From an uncultured Mucilaginibacter sp. (GTDB taxonomy: Bacteria > Bacteroidota > Bacteroidia > Sphingobacteriales > Sphingobacteriaceae), in assembly GCF_903893715.1 (NCBI RefSeq), contig NZ_CAITNG010000135.1, positions 1 through 62,643 on the forward strand: DNA of 62,643 nucleotides, given 5' to 3'. Positions 18,683 through 26,789 of the stretch are shown one piece after another. A program made the translations under genes and the position numbers. The stretch's first letter is position 1, and each line of letters starts with the position of its first letter. Under the pieces are notes generated by a model, which was not told the DNA's origin, made no database searches, and saw only the letters and a program-made list of their open reading frames with translations.

Positions 18683-19579
18683 ATGGTAAACTTTGTACTC
18701 ATAGTCGTGTGTATGCTGGCCGGCATGCTCTTCCGCCACGCTAAAACCTTGCCTGCCGACGCGCACCGTGGCATCAACGCCTGGGTAATTTATATCGCCC
18801 TGCCCGCCGTATCCTTCAAATACCTGCCCTATATCCATTGGACGCATGAAATGTTCATCCCGGCCATATCGCCGCTCATCGTTTGGTTTGGCGGATGGGT
18901 CATGGTCAAACTCTTCACCAAAGCAAACCCGGTCGACAAGCTCACCGAAGGCGGCCTCAAGCTTTCCTCCGGCATGGCCAACACCTCTTTTGTGGGTTTC
19001 CCGCTCATTGCCGCCTATTTTGGCGAGCAATACATCAGCATCGCCATCATTTGCGACCAGGTAACTTTCCTCATCCTTTCAACCTTTGGCGTGGTTACCG
19101 CCATAAAGGCTTCACAAAAACACAAGCTTTCCGCAAGCCCGGTTATCAAGCGGGTTTTACGTTTTCCGCCATTTCTGGGATGCATGGCCGCGCTCATATT
19201 GCCGCACTTTGTGAATATCTCGCCCGCGGCACCGTTCTTCGATAAATTGGCAGCCACAGTAGCACCCATGGCTTTGTTCTCCATCGGTTTGCAACTCCAA
19301 TTCAAAGGCTGGCTGGCCGAACTCAAACTCGTATCCGTTACCTTGCTGTACAAACTTATCCTCGCGCCGGCATTGGTATTGGCCATCTTCTTTTCCTTGG
19401 GATACCGTGGCATCATCCCCCAAATCAGCATCTTCGAGGCCGCGATGCCTACCTTGCTCACCTCCGCCGTCGTTGCCGACGAATATGGTCTCAACCCCAA
19501 ACTATCCAACCTCATTATTGGTATCGGCATCATTTTGTCGCTCATTACCACGGCGGGCTGGTGGTTTATTTTGCGGTAG
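18683..19579 (+). CDS. AEC family (auxin efflux carrier-like) transporter
   Basis: 298 residues from ATG at 18683; a TTG at 18674 is less likely. About ten hydrophobic segments, with an N-terminal half (GMLFRHAKTLPADAHRGINAWVIYIALPA) and a C-terminal half (EAAMPTLLTSAVVADEYGLNPKL) typical of AEC carriers, where the conserved Asn/Pro breaks sit mid-membrane. Inner-membrane secondary transporter; bacterial relatives export or import malate and other organic acids. The substrate cannot be assigned. It is followed after 51 bp by another carrier in the same direction. Confidence 0.88.
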   Translation: MVNFVLIVVCMLAGMLFRHAKTLPADAHRGINAWVIYIALPAVSFKYLPYIHWTHEMFIPAISPLIVWFGGWVMVKLFTKANPVDKLTEGGLKLSSGMANTSFVGFPLIAAYFGEQYISIAIICDQVTFLILSTFGVVTAIKASQKHKLSASPVIKRVLRFPPFLGCMAALILPHFVNISPAAPFFDKLAATVAPMALFSIGLQLQFKGWLAELKLVSVTLLYKLILAPALVLAIFFSLGYRGIIPQISIFEAAMPTLLTSAVVADEYGLNPKLSNLIIGIGIILSLITTAGWWFILR

Positions 19580-19630
19580 CATCTGTGCGCCATAATCGTT
19601 AGATTTGATAGCCATATCATTCAACCATAT

Positions 19631-20752
19631 ATGACTAAAAACCTTACCAAAACACTCCTGTATTATACCCCGCCGGCATTATTGCTCATAGCCTATGGCC
19701 TTCTCAGTTTGATAATTGCAAGCCAATGGAGCGGCCTGGTGCTATTCCTGTTCTTTGCTTCTTTGGCATTTGCATACCGGCAACAGCCCAGGTTAAAAGG
19801 TTTCGCGTTCCCTATTATCATCTTTGGCGTGGTGAGCCTCGCCATGTATTATCCACAATATTTTGTGAGTGTGGATGGCTTCAAGCTCTCCAAACTCATC
19901 ATCCCTTTGCTACAGGTCATCATGTTTGGTATGGGCAGCGAATTGAGCCTCAAAGAACTCTCCACCGTATTCAAAATGCCCAAAAAGATATTGGTAGGGG
20001 TGGTATGCCACTATACCGTGATGCCGCTCATCGGTTTTACCCTGGTCAGCCTATTCAGCTTCCCAAAAGAGATTGCCGCCGGTATCATTTTGGTGGGTTG
20101 TTGCCCGAGCGGCTTGGCTTCCAATGTCATGTCGTATTTGGCCAAAGCTAATTTGGCACTATCTATAGCCGTAACAGCCATATCTACGTTGCTATCGCCC
20201 TTGTTTACCCCATTGCTCATGCGCTTGCTTGCCGGGCGTTTGGTGGAGGTCGACTTTTGGAAAATGGCCTGGGATACCACCCAAGTGGTCATTATCCCCA
20301 TCCTGGCCGGGTTGCTGTTCCATTTCCTGTTGCGGGGAAAACTCAAATGGCTCGACCGTATCATGCCTTCCATCTCCATGATCGGCATCGCCCTCATCAT
20401 CACCGTCATCACGGCTGCCGGGCGCGACAGCCTCCTCAAAGTTGGCCTGTTGCTCATCCTCGCCGTGTTCATCCACAATACCTTGGGCTTTACCCTCGGC
20501 TATTGGTTTAGCCGGCTCATGCGTTTCCCCGAGGCCGACTGCCGTACCATATCCCTCGAAGTAGGCATGCAAAACAGCGGACTGGCCTCCGGCCTGGCAT
20601 TGCTGATGGGCGGTATGGCCACCATCGGCCTCGCGCCCGCCGTCTTCGGCCCCCTCATGAACGTCACCGGCTCATCCCTCTCCACCTGGTGGCACGGGCG
20701 GGAACCTGCGGCTACAATGATTGATGCCAGCCTGGCGACTGGCAGGGATTGA
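19631..20752 (+). CDS. Bile acid:sodium symporter (BASS) family protein
   Basis: 373 residues with about ten membrane helices. BASS hallmarks are MFGMGSELSLKELSTVFKMPK and GCCPSGLASNVMSYLAKANL, the second being the crossover motif that binds sodium, and a C-terminal EVGMQNSGLASGLAL. Some extra sequence (about 80 residues) precedes the first hallmark and adds two helices. Predicted sodium-coupled organic anion carrier; bacterial substrates include pantoate and pyruvate. It is the last backbone gene before the AT-rich accessory island. Confidence 0.88.
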   Translation: MTKNLTKTLLYYTPPALLLIAYGLLSLIIASQWSGLVLFLFFASLAFAYRQQPRLKGFAFPIIIFGVVSLAMYYPQYFVSVDGFKLSKLIIPLLQVIMFGMGSELSLKELSTVFKMPKKILVGVVCHYTVMPLIGFTLVSLFSFPKEIAAGIILVGCCPSGLASNVMSYLAKANLALSIAVTAISTLLSPLFTPLLMRLLAGRLVEVDFWKMAWDTTQVVIIPILAGLLFHFLLRGKLKWLDRIMPSISMIGIALIITVITAAGRDSLLKVGLLLILAVFIHNTLGFTLGYWFSRLMRFPEADCRTISLEVGMQNSGLASGLALLMGGMATIGLAPAVFGPLMNVTGSSLSTWWHGREPAATMIDASLATGRD

Positions 20753-21057
20753 ATAATTGATTGTCAGAATGATTTTAAGTAATTGATAATCAATATATTA
20801 AAATTATGTCATTGCGAGGAGGCACGACGAAGCAACCTCTGCGCGATAGGTAACCCGGCGACAGGCACTAATGAACTGGTGAACCAATGAACCAACAAGG
20901 GGGGAAATAGTAGGAAATAAAAGAACACTTTTCAACTACTGCTACTTTTCCCGATAGCTATCGGGACTGCCACTGCCACTCATCCCGATAGCTATCGGGA
21001 AAGGGGGGGGGGTAATTGTAAGAACTTTTTCACGCCATCCGCTCCGACCTTTGCGCT
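20753..21057. repeat. Geneless boundary with dispersed repeat, two 18-bp palindromes and a G10 tract
   Basis: A copy of the CATTGCGAGG...GAAGCAACCTC repeat lies at 20808-20848. The perfect palindrome TCCCGATAGCTATCGGGA occurs twice, at 20949-20966 and 20983-21000. An unbroken run of ten G follows at 21003-21012. No gene is visible. This marks the left edge of the island. Confidence 0.75.
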
Positions 21058-21111
21058 ATGCTGCAATCCACACAATATAGCGATTTTCTACAGGATTTGC
21101 AAAAAACCTAA
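21058..21111 (+). pseudogene. 17-codon frame resembling the start of a DUF1016/YhcG-type nuclease
   Basis: ATG at 21058 opens MLQSTQYSDFLQDLQKT and then stops. It resembles the first residues of DUF1016 (PDDEXK nuclease) proteins, but 17 residues are too few to be sure. Its last 30 bp are repeated with four mismatches at 21548-21577, on the other side of the higA gene. It may be the stump of a gene cut by an insertion or deletion. Confidence 0.3.
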
Positions 21112-21407
21112 GCCGAATGCTGATACTGATAAGGCTTTAAACTTAGCCCTTTCATTTTTTCGGCTGCTAAATGCAAATTGAATTTGGTTTGCAGGTTGGC
21201 CCAAATATCGGCGGTACCACCAAACACCTGTGCTATCCTGTACGACATTTCGGGCGTAATATCCGACCGCTCATGGATGATATTATTGAGGCTCTGCCGA
21301 GAAATACCCAACATCTTAGCCGCTTGGGTAACCGTCAATTCATTTACTGCAATAATTTCTTCCCGTAAAATTTCACCGGGGTGGATATGCCTCATTTGTC
21401 TTTTCAT
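21108..21407 (-). CDS. higA: HigA family antitoxin (XRE-type), orphan
   Basis: 99 residues from ATG at 21407, just after a degraded HigB end; a longer frame from 21503 runs through that remnant and was rejected. The HigA signature is at the start: MRHIHPGEILREE, then a helix-turn-helix LTVTQAAKMLGISRQSLNNI and the ITPEMSYRIAQVFGG segment. It binds its own operator and normally neutralises the HigB RNase encoded just upstream. Here HigB is reduced to its last residues, so the protein is an orphan regulator or a decaying module. Confidence 0.9.
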   Translation of the reverse strand: MKRQMRHIHPGEILREEIIAVNELTVTQAAKMLGISRQSLNNIIHERSDITPEMSYRIAQVFGGTADIWANLQTKFNLHLAAEKMKGLSLKPYQYQHSA

Positions 21408-21417
21408 GGTATCTTTC

Positions 21418-21480
21418 TTAATGATAATCGATATAATCAAGGTCGTAAGCATGTTGTCTGTCAAAACAAAAATACAATAT
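21418..21480 (-). pseudogene. higB: Remnant of HigB toxin C-terminus
   Basis: Directly upstream of higA, with 10 bp between its stop and the higA ATG. The frame reads YFCFDRQHAYDLDYIDYH and stops. HAYDLDYIDYH is the classic end of HigB/RelE-type toxins, where the usual form is NAYDVEIVDYH. The frame is closed by a stop at 21481-21483 and nothing toxin-like is found further upstream, so at least three quarters of the gene are gone. Confidence 0.7.
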
Positions 21481-21574
21481 TTATTTTTTTTAAGTCTCCA
21501 CACCCGGCAGAGATTTAGAGGGGGCTAATTAGCTGCTAATAACATATAATATAGCGATTTTTGTCGGGATTTGC

Positions 21575-21659
21575 AAACACATCAAATTTATTAACCGATT
21601 AATATATATGGTTCAAACACTATGTTCATAAAATGTGATGTGTTTATAATTAATCGGTT
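21575..21659 (+). promoter_or_regulatory. Interleaved inverted repeats (A-B-A'-B') ahead of the outer methyltransferase
   Basis: A = AAACACATCA (21575-21584), B = TTAACCGATTAA (21591-21602), A' = TGATGTGTTT (21636-21645), B' = TTAATCGGTT (21650-21659). The complements come in the same order as the originals. This gives a pseudoknot-type RNA fold or two overlapping DNA operators, 76 bp before the methyltransferase ATG. Confidence 0.5.
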
Positions 21660-21735
21660 TTAATGTAACGATTTATTGGACAATTACAAAAAAATCTTAT
21701 ACTAAATCGCTTACTTTGTAAATAAGATAATTAAA

Positions 21736-22254
21736 ATGAAAACTAATAAAATTGGTATATTTTCATTTTTTTCAGGGGCTGGATTTTTGGATTTAGGTTT
21801 TGAAGCTACTGGATTCTATGATACGCTATTTGTGAATGAATACCACAAAGCATTTATGGATATTTATAAAGAGTCCCGTAAATCGTTAAATATTGCGCCC
21901 CCAAAGTTCGGCCATCATGTGTGCGATATCACCGAATACCTCACAAATTTTAATTCTATTTGGTTGAACAAGAATATCGTTGAAGCAAAAGCAGAATATA
22001 AACATATTGGATTTATTGGCGGGCCGCCTTGTCCTGATTTTTCAGTCGGGGGGAAAAATAAAGGAGAGAACGGTGAAAACGGAAAATTGTCTGGGACTTA
22101 TGTTGAATTGATTTGCAGAAATAAACCCGATTTCTTCTTATTCGAAAATGTTAAAGGGCTATACCGTACAAAGAAACATAGGGAGTTTTTCGATGCCCTC
22201 AAATTGAAATTAATAAAAGCAGGATATTATTTAACTGAAAAATTAAGGCAATGA
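21736..22254 (+). pseudogene. Outer C5-cytosine methyltransferase, N-terminal part (motifs I-VI), cut by transposon
   Basis: Begins MKTNKIGIFS, then FFSGAGFLDLGF (motif I, binds S-adenosylmethionine), GGPPCPDFS (motif IV, catalytic Cys99) and FENVKG (motif VI). At codon 171 it enters the transposon's inverted repeat, adds Arg-Gln and stops at TGA 22252-22254. Joining 21736-22246 to 26098-26789, i.e. removing the element and one target-site copy, restores a 400-residue frame with the motif VIII junction INSIEFGAPQDRER. It would methylate cytosine in the recognition site of the adjacent nuclease. It could still work as a split enzyme if the second half is made. Confidence 0.92.
22239..22246. 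repeat. 8-bp target-site duplication, left copy
   Basis: AAAATTAA directly before the left inverted repeat; the same 8 bp follows the right repeat at 26090-26097. Confidence 0.9.
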
Positions 22255-22263
22255 TATATCTAT

Positions 22264-23022
22264 TTACACCAAATGGGTTATAGTTACCCAATCGGGCTTA
22301 AATCCAACTTTATCTAAAACGAAATCCTTTGAAACCACGTCCGGCTTATGCAGGTTAATAACTAATCTTTCTTGGGGTACGGTTTCAAATATTGTGAATT
22401 GCTGACCGCCCGATTGCCACGTAAATTTTTGCTCTTTAGTATCTTTATAATAACCGTACAAGTTGTTTTTCTTTTTGTCTTTAGCCCATTCCCAATAAAA
22501 TAGTTCAGGATCATACCTAATAGCATCTACTTCATAAACGACACACTCTAATAAACTTTTAGAACGAATTAGCACAACTGTACGTAAGTGCTGAAATTTT
22601 TCTCTTATTGCTGAAACCCTTGCATTGTATATGCCCAATACCTTTTCACCATGCTCATCGGGTAATTTACCTGGTTGGACATTATAGTTATCGTAAGAGT
22701 TTATCAAGTCATTTCGGCCTGAAATTAGCCTGATTTTAGTAGCATTTGACGGGCTTGTGCTTAGTATAGATTTTGCGCCCCACGCTGTATTGCCCTTTCT
22801 TATATCGTCAAGTCCGACATTACTCGGTGTCCATTCTGCATCAATGGCGTTACTAAATATTATTTCCCATTCCTTACCCTAAATATCGGTTTGACCCCTC
22901 GTAGCGAGAATGTAAATCAATTGCTCACCAACCCGAAATGGAAAATCTTTAGGAAACTTATTTAAAGGATATGGCGGTACTGATTTGTTTACTGTTCTAA
23001 GCTTAGGTTGTTGGTTATCCAT
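22264..23022 (-). pseudogene. Inner putative type II restriction endonuclease, in-frame amber codon
   Basis: One frame from ATG 23022 to TAA 22264 spans 252 codons with a single stop, TAG at 22879-22881 (codon 48), between RGQTDI and GKEWEIIFSNAIDAEW. After it come IRKGNTAWGAKSI and TKIRLISGRND, then a long C-terminal part (YNARVSAIREKF, QQFTIFETVPQERLV). The position 9 bp after a cytosine methyltransferase stop and the AW-x-AKS...LISGRN pattern suggest a restriction enzyme; no family is assigned with certainty. The amber codon would leave a 47-residue peptide unless it is suppressed or a sequencing error. A downstream TTG at 22707 gives only the C-terminal 147 residues. Confidence 0.6.
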
Positions 23023-23031
23023 AACACAATG

Positions 23032-23998
23032 TTACGAAATATCATACTCTTTCAAAACAGATGTCATATCCATTGTTTTAGCTACATAGGGCAACAACTT
23101 TAAGATAACAGCCTTAACCATGTTTACAGGGACAGCGTTACCGGCTTGTTTACGTGCCTGTGTATCGACTTTGGTAATTTTATAGGTATCGGGGAAGCCC
23201 TGCAATCTAAACATCTCACGGGGCGTTAATCTGCGCTCTCCATTAACCAAAAGATAGTTATAGGAAGCCCCCGCACGTAAAGCACAAGAATATGGATAAG
23301 AGCAAATGTTGCCCGATTTGTTTTCGTGCCATATAGACGGGTTGTAAGCAGATGTATGCCTTTCCTTCCTTTTTGCAACGATATAATCAGACGCAAAATG
23401 TTTTTTATCGACTTTCTTTTCAAGTATATAACTTAACGGCTTAAACGGCCTTATCGGTTGTGGATAAGTAAATAAGATGGGTTCTTTATGCCCAACGATT
23501 ACAACCCTTTCCCGCTTTTGTGGCAGTCCATAATCAAGTGCATTAAGTACGGCAACTGTTACAGTATAATTCAATTCCTCTCTTAATACCTTTAAAATAA
23601 CTTTAAGGGTTTTACCCTCATCGTGTCCGACTAACTGTTTTACATTTTCAAGTATAAAAGCCTTTGGCTGCTTTACTTTTATAATATTTGCTATGTTGTG
23701 AAACAATGTACCCCTAATGTCGGCAAAGCCTCTCATATTGCCTATAATGCTAAATGGCTGGCACGGGGAACCCACCGTATAAAATATCGTGGTCGGGTAT
23801 GTCTTTGGGATCAATGGTAGTAATGTCGCCGTATGGACGCTCACCAAAGTTGTTTTCATAGGAGTTTTGGCAATATTTATCGATGTCAGATGAAAATACA
23901 CATTCGGGAATAATGTCGTTTTCCTTACATGCCTGATCCATTGCTATTCTAAATCCGCCAATTCCGCAAAACAGGTCGATAAATTTTATTTTTTCCAT
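23032..23998 (-). pseudogene. Inner C5-cytosine methyltransferase (Dcm-like), frameshifted at the PCQ motif
   Basis: ATG at 23998 opens MEKIKFIDLFCGIGGFRIAM (motif I). The frame breaks at a C4 run (coding strand; GGGG at 23765-23768): GGTGGGTTCCCC reads GGFPVPAI and stops. Dropping one C gives GGFPCQPFSIIGNMRGF, the catalytic motif IV. The rest is intact in the other frame: ENVKQLVGHD (VI), LPQKRERVVIVG (VIII), a target-recognition region, then QAGNAVPVNM (X). With the repair the protein is 321 residues, a full-length enzyme. As written the gene cannot make an active protein without frameshifting. A real mutation, slippage or a base-calling error are all possible. Confidence 0.85.
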
Positions 23999-24069
23999 AA
24001 GAAAGGTTAAGTGTTTAAAAGTAAAAGATTTTTTGAACTTTAATGGTCAAAATTTATTAACAGCACATT

Positions 24070-25101
24070 TTATTTTTCGTCTTTTGGTTTACCCGCTTTG
24101 GTGACCGCACCGAGTAGTTGACCGAAATTAGCTTTCTCGATAAGGTTGTCGGGTATGTTTAATCCGTTTTTTATCTCATCGTTTTCCTTTGAAAGTGCAT
24201 CTAACTCATCATAAGAAAACAGCATTCGTTGCCCATATTTCTCATTGATCCAATGTTTAAATTTATCCTTTGTATCGGATATAGATGCTAATGCCTCAAC
24301 AGCGTAAATAACTTTTCTAAGTTCTTCCCACCCCTTTTCGGGAGTTAAAGACTGATGAAATCTAAATTTGTAATTTCCGCCCTTTGTTTTTGGCGTTTTT
24401 CCTTTTATCTTTTCTAAAATGTATGTTCCTGCTGGCATGTTTAAATAAACAAACCTATTTGTAATATGACCTATAAATCGGGGCTTTCTTTTAATGTTTT
24501 TTTCTGTGAACGGAATACCCCACAACCTAAATATTTCTCTATAAAAAGACAAGGGAAATGTATCACGGCGGGGGTTGATTTCGTCGTCTATTAACTCTTT
24601 TAAAATGGTTTGAAGTGCCTCTTTCTCTCTCTCGTATTGATACCCTGTTGCTTCATCTATTAAAGCAATAATAGAGAGGCGTTTAAGCGATTTGCTTAAT
24701 ATGTGCGCACTTTCAACAATAATTTGGTCGATTAAAACGCCGGCACGTTCTGCATCGATTATAGCATCTATCAAATCAATTAACAACGTGGCTTCATAGC
24801 CATAAGTAATTGATTGTGAGCCACCTGCATCTGGTCTTGTAAATGGTATTGGGTTGTTAAGTAGGTCTAAAACCCCGGCATAAAAAAACGGAAAAATTGA
24901 CTTTTTATTAATAAATCCCTTTAGCCATTGACCACTTTTAGACGTTGATCCGAGAACCGATTGCAATCCACGCCCAGATAGTACTCTGGTGCCATCCTCT
25001 AATACATAACACGGTATCTCGACAGCCCCTAATTTTAAAGGTGTTTTGTCAGACCCATAAATAGCCCTTAACGGTTTTTTAATTTCTATTAAATCGCTCA
25101 T
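24070..25101 (-). CDS. P63C domain-containing protein
   Basis: 343 residues. The middle and C-terminal part carry the P63C signature: RRDTFPLSFYREIFRLWG, PRFIGHITNRFVYLNMPAG and ILEKIKGKTPKTKGG, followed by a helical tail. The N-terminal half (LEDGTRVLSGRGLQSVLG) resembles phage/plasmid-type P63C proteins. Function is unknown. Its ATG overlaps the transposase stop (ATGA), so it is translationally coupled to the transposase and may be an accessory factor of the element (inference). Confidence 0.85.
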   Translation of the reverse strand: MSDLIEIKKPLRAIYGSDKTPLKLGAVEIPCYVLEDGTRVLSGRGLQSVLGSTSKSGQWLKGFINKKSIFPFFYAGVLDLLNNPIPFTRPDAGGSQSITYGYEATLLIDLIDAIIDAERAGVLIDQIIVESAHILSKSLKRLSIIALIDEATGYQYEREKEALQTILKELIDDEINPRRDTFPLSFYREIFRLWGIPFTEKNIKRKPRFIGHITNRFVYLNMPAGTYILEKIKGKTPKTKGGNYKFRFHQSLTPEKGWEELRKVIYAVEALASISDTKDKFKHWINEKYGQRMLFSYDELDALSKENDEIKNGLNIPDNLIEKANFGQLLGAVTKAGKPKDEK

Positions 25102-26003
25102 TTTGTCAATTCTTTATAAGTTAAACGACCTGCTGCATTACTCAAAACTAAATCAAATCTACCTGATGTTGTGAATGTACGTGTGTTAAAACGTAAGGTA
25201 TATTCATTAACGTAAGATTGTAAGTGGTAAGGGCTAACCCAATGGTAAATTCCATCGATACCACGTTTCAAATGTGACCAAAAGTTTTCGATACCGTTTG
25301 TGTGCGCCATGCCATTAACATACTCTTTTGCACCATGGTGAACCTTAGCATGATTGTAAACTGTTTTAAGGTTATTGTAGGCGTTGTACTCGTCTGTCAT
25401 AACATTAGAGCCAGCCTGGATAAAGTAACCGATAATAGGCTCTAAGGTGGCTTGTGTGGTATCGGGAACAACCTTAGCAACAACAACACCGCCGCGCTCG
25501 ATCATGCCCAATACAGATGCTTTGCCAGTACCACGTCCACGACCGCCGGATTTTTTACTTTCGTGCTTGTTTTTGTCTTTACCACCAATGTAAGTTTCAT
25601 CGATTTCAACAGTATTTTGTAAAGCCTCTGCAAAAGCAGGACTATCAAAAGCATAACGTAAACGGTGTAACATAAACCAAGCGGTTTTTTGCGTTACGTC
25701 AATGTCTTTAGCTAATTGATGTGATGATATACCTTTTTTATGGCTGCTGAATAAGTACAGAGCCATAAACCATTTAATTAAAGGGATCTTAGTATCTTCG
25801 AATATAGTACCAACCTTAGCATTGAAGTACTTACCTGTGTTCTTACATTTAAAGCCACGTGCTGTTATATAAACCTTTGATGTTTCGTCAAATGGGCTAA
25901 CAACATCACCATTCCAACGCATTTCAGCAAGGTATTCCATGCAAGTTTTTTCGTCGGGGAACGCTTTAACTAAGTCTAAGATGCTTTTGAAGTCGAGTAC
26001 CAT
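25098..26003 (-). CDS. IS1595 family (ISXO2-like) DDE transposase
   Basis: 301 residues. The catalytic triad is visible: D135 in VEIDETYIGG, D204 in VMTDEYNAYN and E239 in NGIENFWSHLKRG. The N-terminal part has GTIFEDTKIPLIKWF, typical of the family. The zinc ribbon is degenerate, with only C53 of the usual four Cys in place (GFKCKNTGKYF), which is odd but not uncommon in Bacteroidota members. It moves the 3.8-kb element. The ATG lies 86 bp from the right end of the element. Confidence 0.93.
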   Translation of the reverse strand: MVLDFKSILDLVKAFPDEKTCMEYLAEMRWNGDVVSPFDETSKVYITARGFKCKNTGKYFNAKVGTIFEDTKIPLIKWFMALYLFSSHKKGISSHQLAKDIDVTQKTAWFMLHRLRYAFDSPAFAEALQNTVEIDETYIGGKDKNKHESKKSGGRGRGTGKASVLGMIERGGVVVAKVVPDTTQATLEPIIGYFIQAGSNVMTDEYNAYNNLKTVYNHAKVHHGAKEYVNGMAHTNGIENFWSHLKRGIDGIYHWVSPYHLQSYVNEYTLRFNTRTFTTSGRFDLVLSNAAGRLTYKELTK

Positions 26004-26066
26004 AATCGTTGTTTTTAATTATGGTGTAAATATCTACATTTAAAACGACAATTACAAATTTATTTT

Positions 26067-26097
26067 GTGTAAATAGATATATCATTGCCAAAATTAA
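26067..26097. repeat. Right inverted repeat and right copy of the target-site duplication
   Basis: The 23-bp repeat at 26067-26089 is the exact complement of 22247-22269; AAAATTAA at 26090-26097 matches the left duplication. A TTG at 26085-26087, inside the repeat, is in frame with the methyltransferase remainder. Confidence 0.93.
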
Positions 26098-26789
26098 TCA
26101 ATTCCATAGAGTTTGGAGCACCTCAGGATCGGGAAAGGATTATTTTGCTTGGGTTCCAAAAAGATATGCTTACTGATTGCGGATTTAAAACAAATGGTTC
26201 TCCTTTGATAAAAAACTTCAATTGGGAACAAAATACTTCATATGACCAAAAGGATATTTTCTCAAAGCCATGGCCTTATTTAGACCCTTTCACCGAGAAC
26301 TCTATTTTGCCAACGCCTTTAAACGTCCCAATTGAACTTACGGTTGAATATTGGTTTAAGAAGAATGATGTATTAAATCACCCCAATAGTTCGAATTATT
26401 TTACTCCACGTGCGGGCTTAACTAAGTTTCTGTCGATACAAGAAGGTGACGATTTGAAAAAGTCATATAAACGCCTACACCGATGGAGGTATTCTCCAAC
26501 AGCAGCTTATGGAAACAATGAGGTTCACTTACACCCATACAAGCCAAGGCGAATATCTGTTGCTGAAGCATTAGCTATACAATCGTTGCCGAAAGAGTTT
26601 GTTATACCATCAAATATTTCGCTGTCGAATATGTTTAAAAGTATTGGGAATGGAGTACCTTATTTGGCCGCTAAAGGTTTAGCGACTAATATTGTAGACT
26701 TTATTTTTAATAATTCTATAAAAAATCTGGAAATCGCACATGGAGAAACTAACAGCGAGCAACTTAGTAGCATTCATAAATCAGCTTGA
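26085..26789 (+). pseudogene. Outer C5-cytosine methyltransferase, C-terminal part (motifs VIII-X)
   Basis: Continues the gene begun at 21736. After the target duplication it reads INSIEFGAPQDRERIILLG (motif VIII). A target-recognition region follows, then PRRISVAEALAIQSLPKEF (motif IX) and SIGNGVPYLAAKG (motif X). A TTG within the transposon end (26085) could start a separate 234-residue polypeptide. The break between motifs VI and VIII resembles natural two-subunit enzymes such as M.AquI, so trans-complementation is conceivable. The last 50 bp overlap the nuclease gene. Confidence 0.9.

Larger units (their letters stand above)
21074..21577. repeat. 30-bp imperfect direct repeats flanking higA and the higB remnant
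   Basis: Left copy 21074-21103 and right copy 21548-21577 share AATATAGCGATTTT and GGATTTGCAAA around a divergent centre, 26 of 30 positions identical. They bracket the HigA gene, the HigB remnant and little else. They could be recombination or insertion scars. Confidence 0.55.
22247..26089 (-). mobile_element. 3,843-bp IS1595-family transposon carrying P63C and a second R-M pair
   Basis: Bounded by perfect 23-bp inverted repeats (22247-22269 and 26067-26089, starting GGCAATGATATATC) and an 8-bp AAAATTAA duplication, as expected for IS1595-family transposition. It holds four leftward genes packed end to end: transposase, P63C protein, cytosine methyltransferase and putative restriction endonuclease. 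The nuclease stop codon lies inside the left inverted repeat. It interrupts the outer methyltransferase gene, and clean excision would restore that frame. Confidence 0.93.

Noticed and set aside
22264..22707. A free-standing 147-residue protein
   Set aside because: It begins at a TTG in the middle of a frame that continues upstream to 23022 across a single TAG; it is the C-terminal part of the putative inner nuclease.
23032..23901. A separate methyltransferase starting at 23901
   Set aside because: Its first 45 residues are out-of-frame reading of the motif I region; the real start is ATG 23998, with a frameshift at the C4 run.
26085..26789. An independent small methyltransferase
   Set aside because: It lacks motifs I-VI and joins seamlessly with the 21736 gene when the transposon and one target copy are removed. 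It is kept as the C-terminal half.
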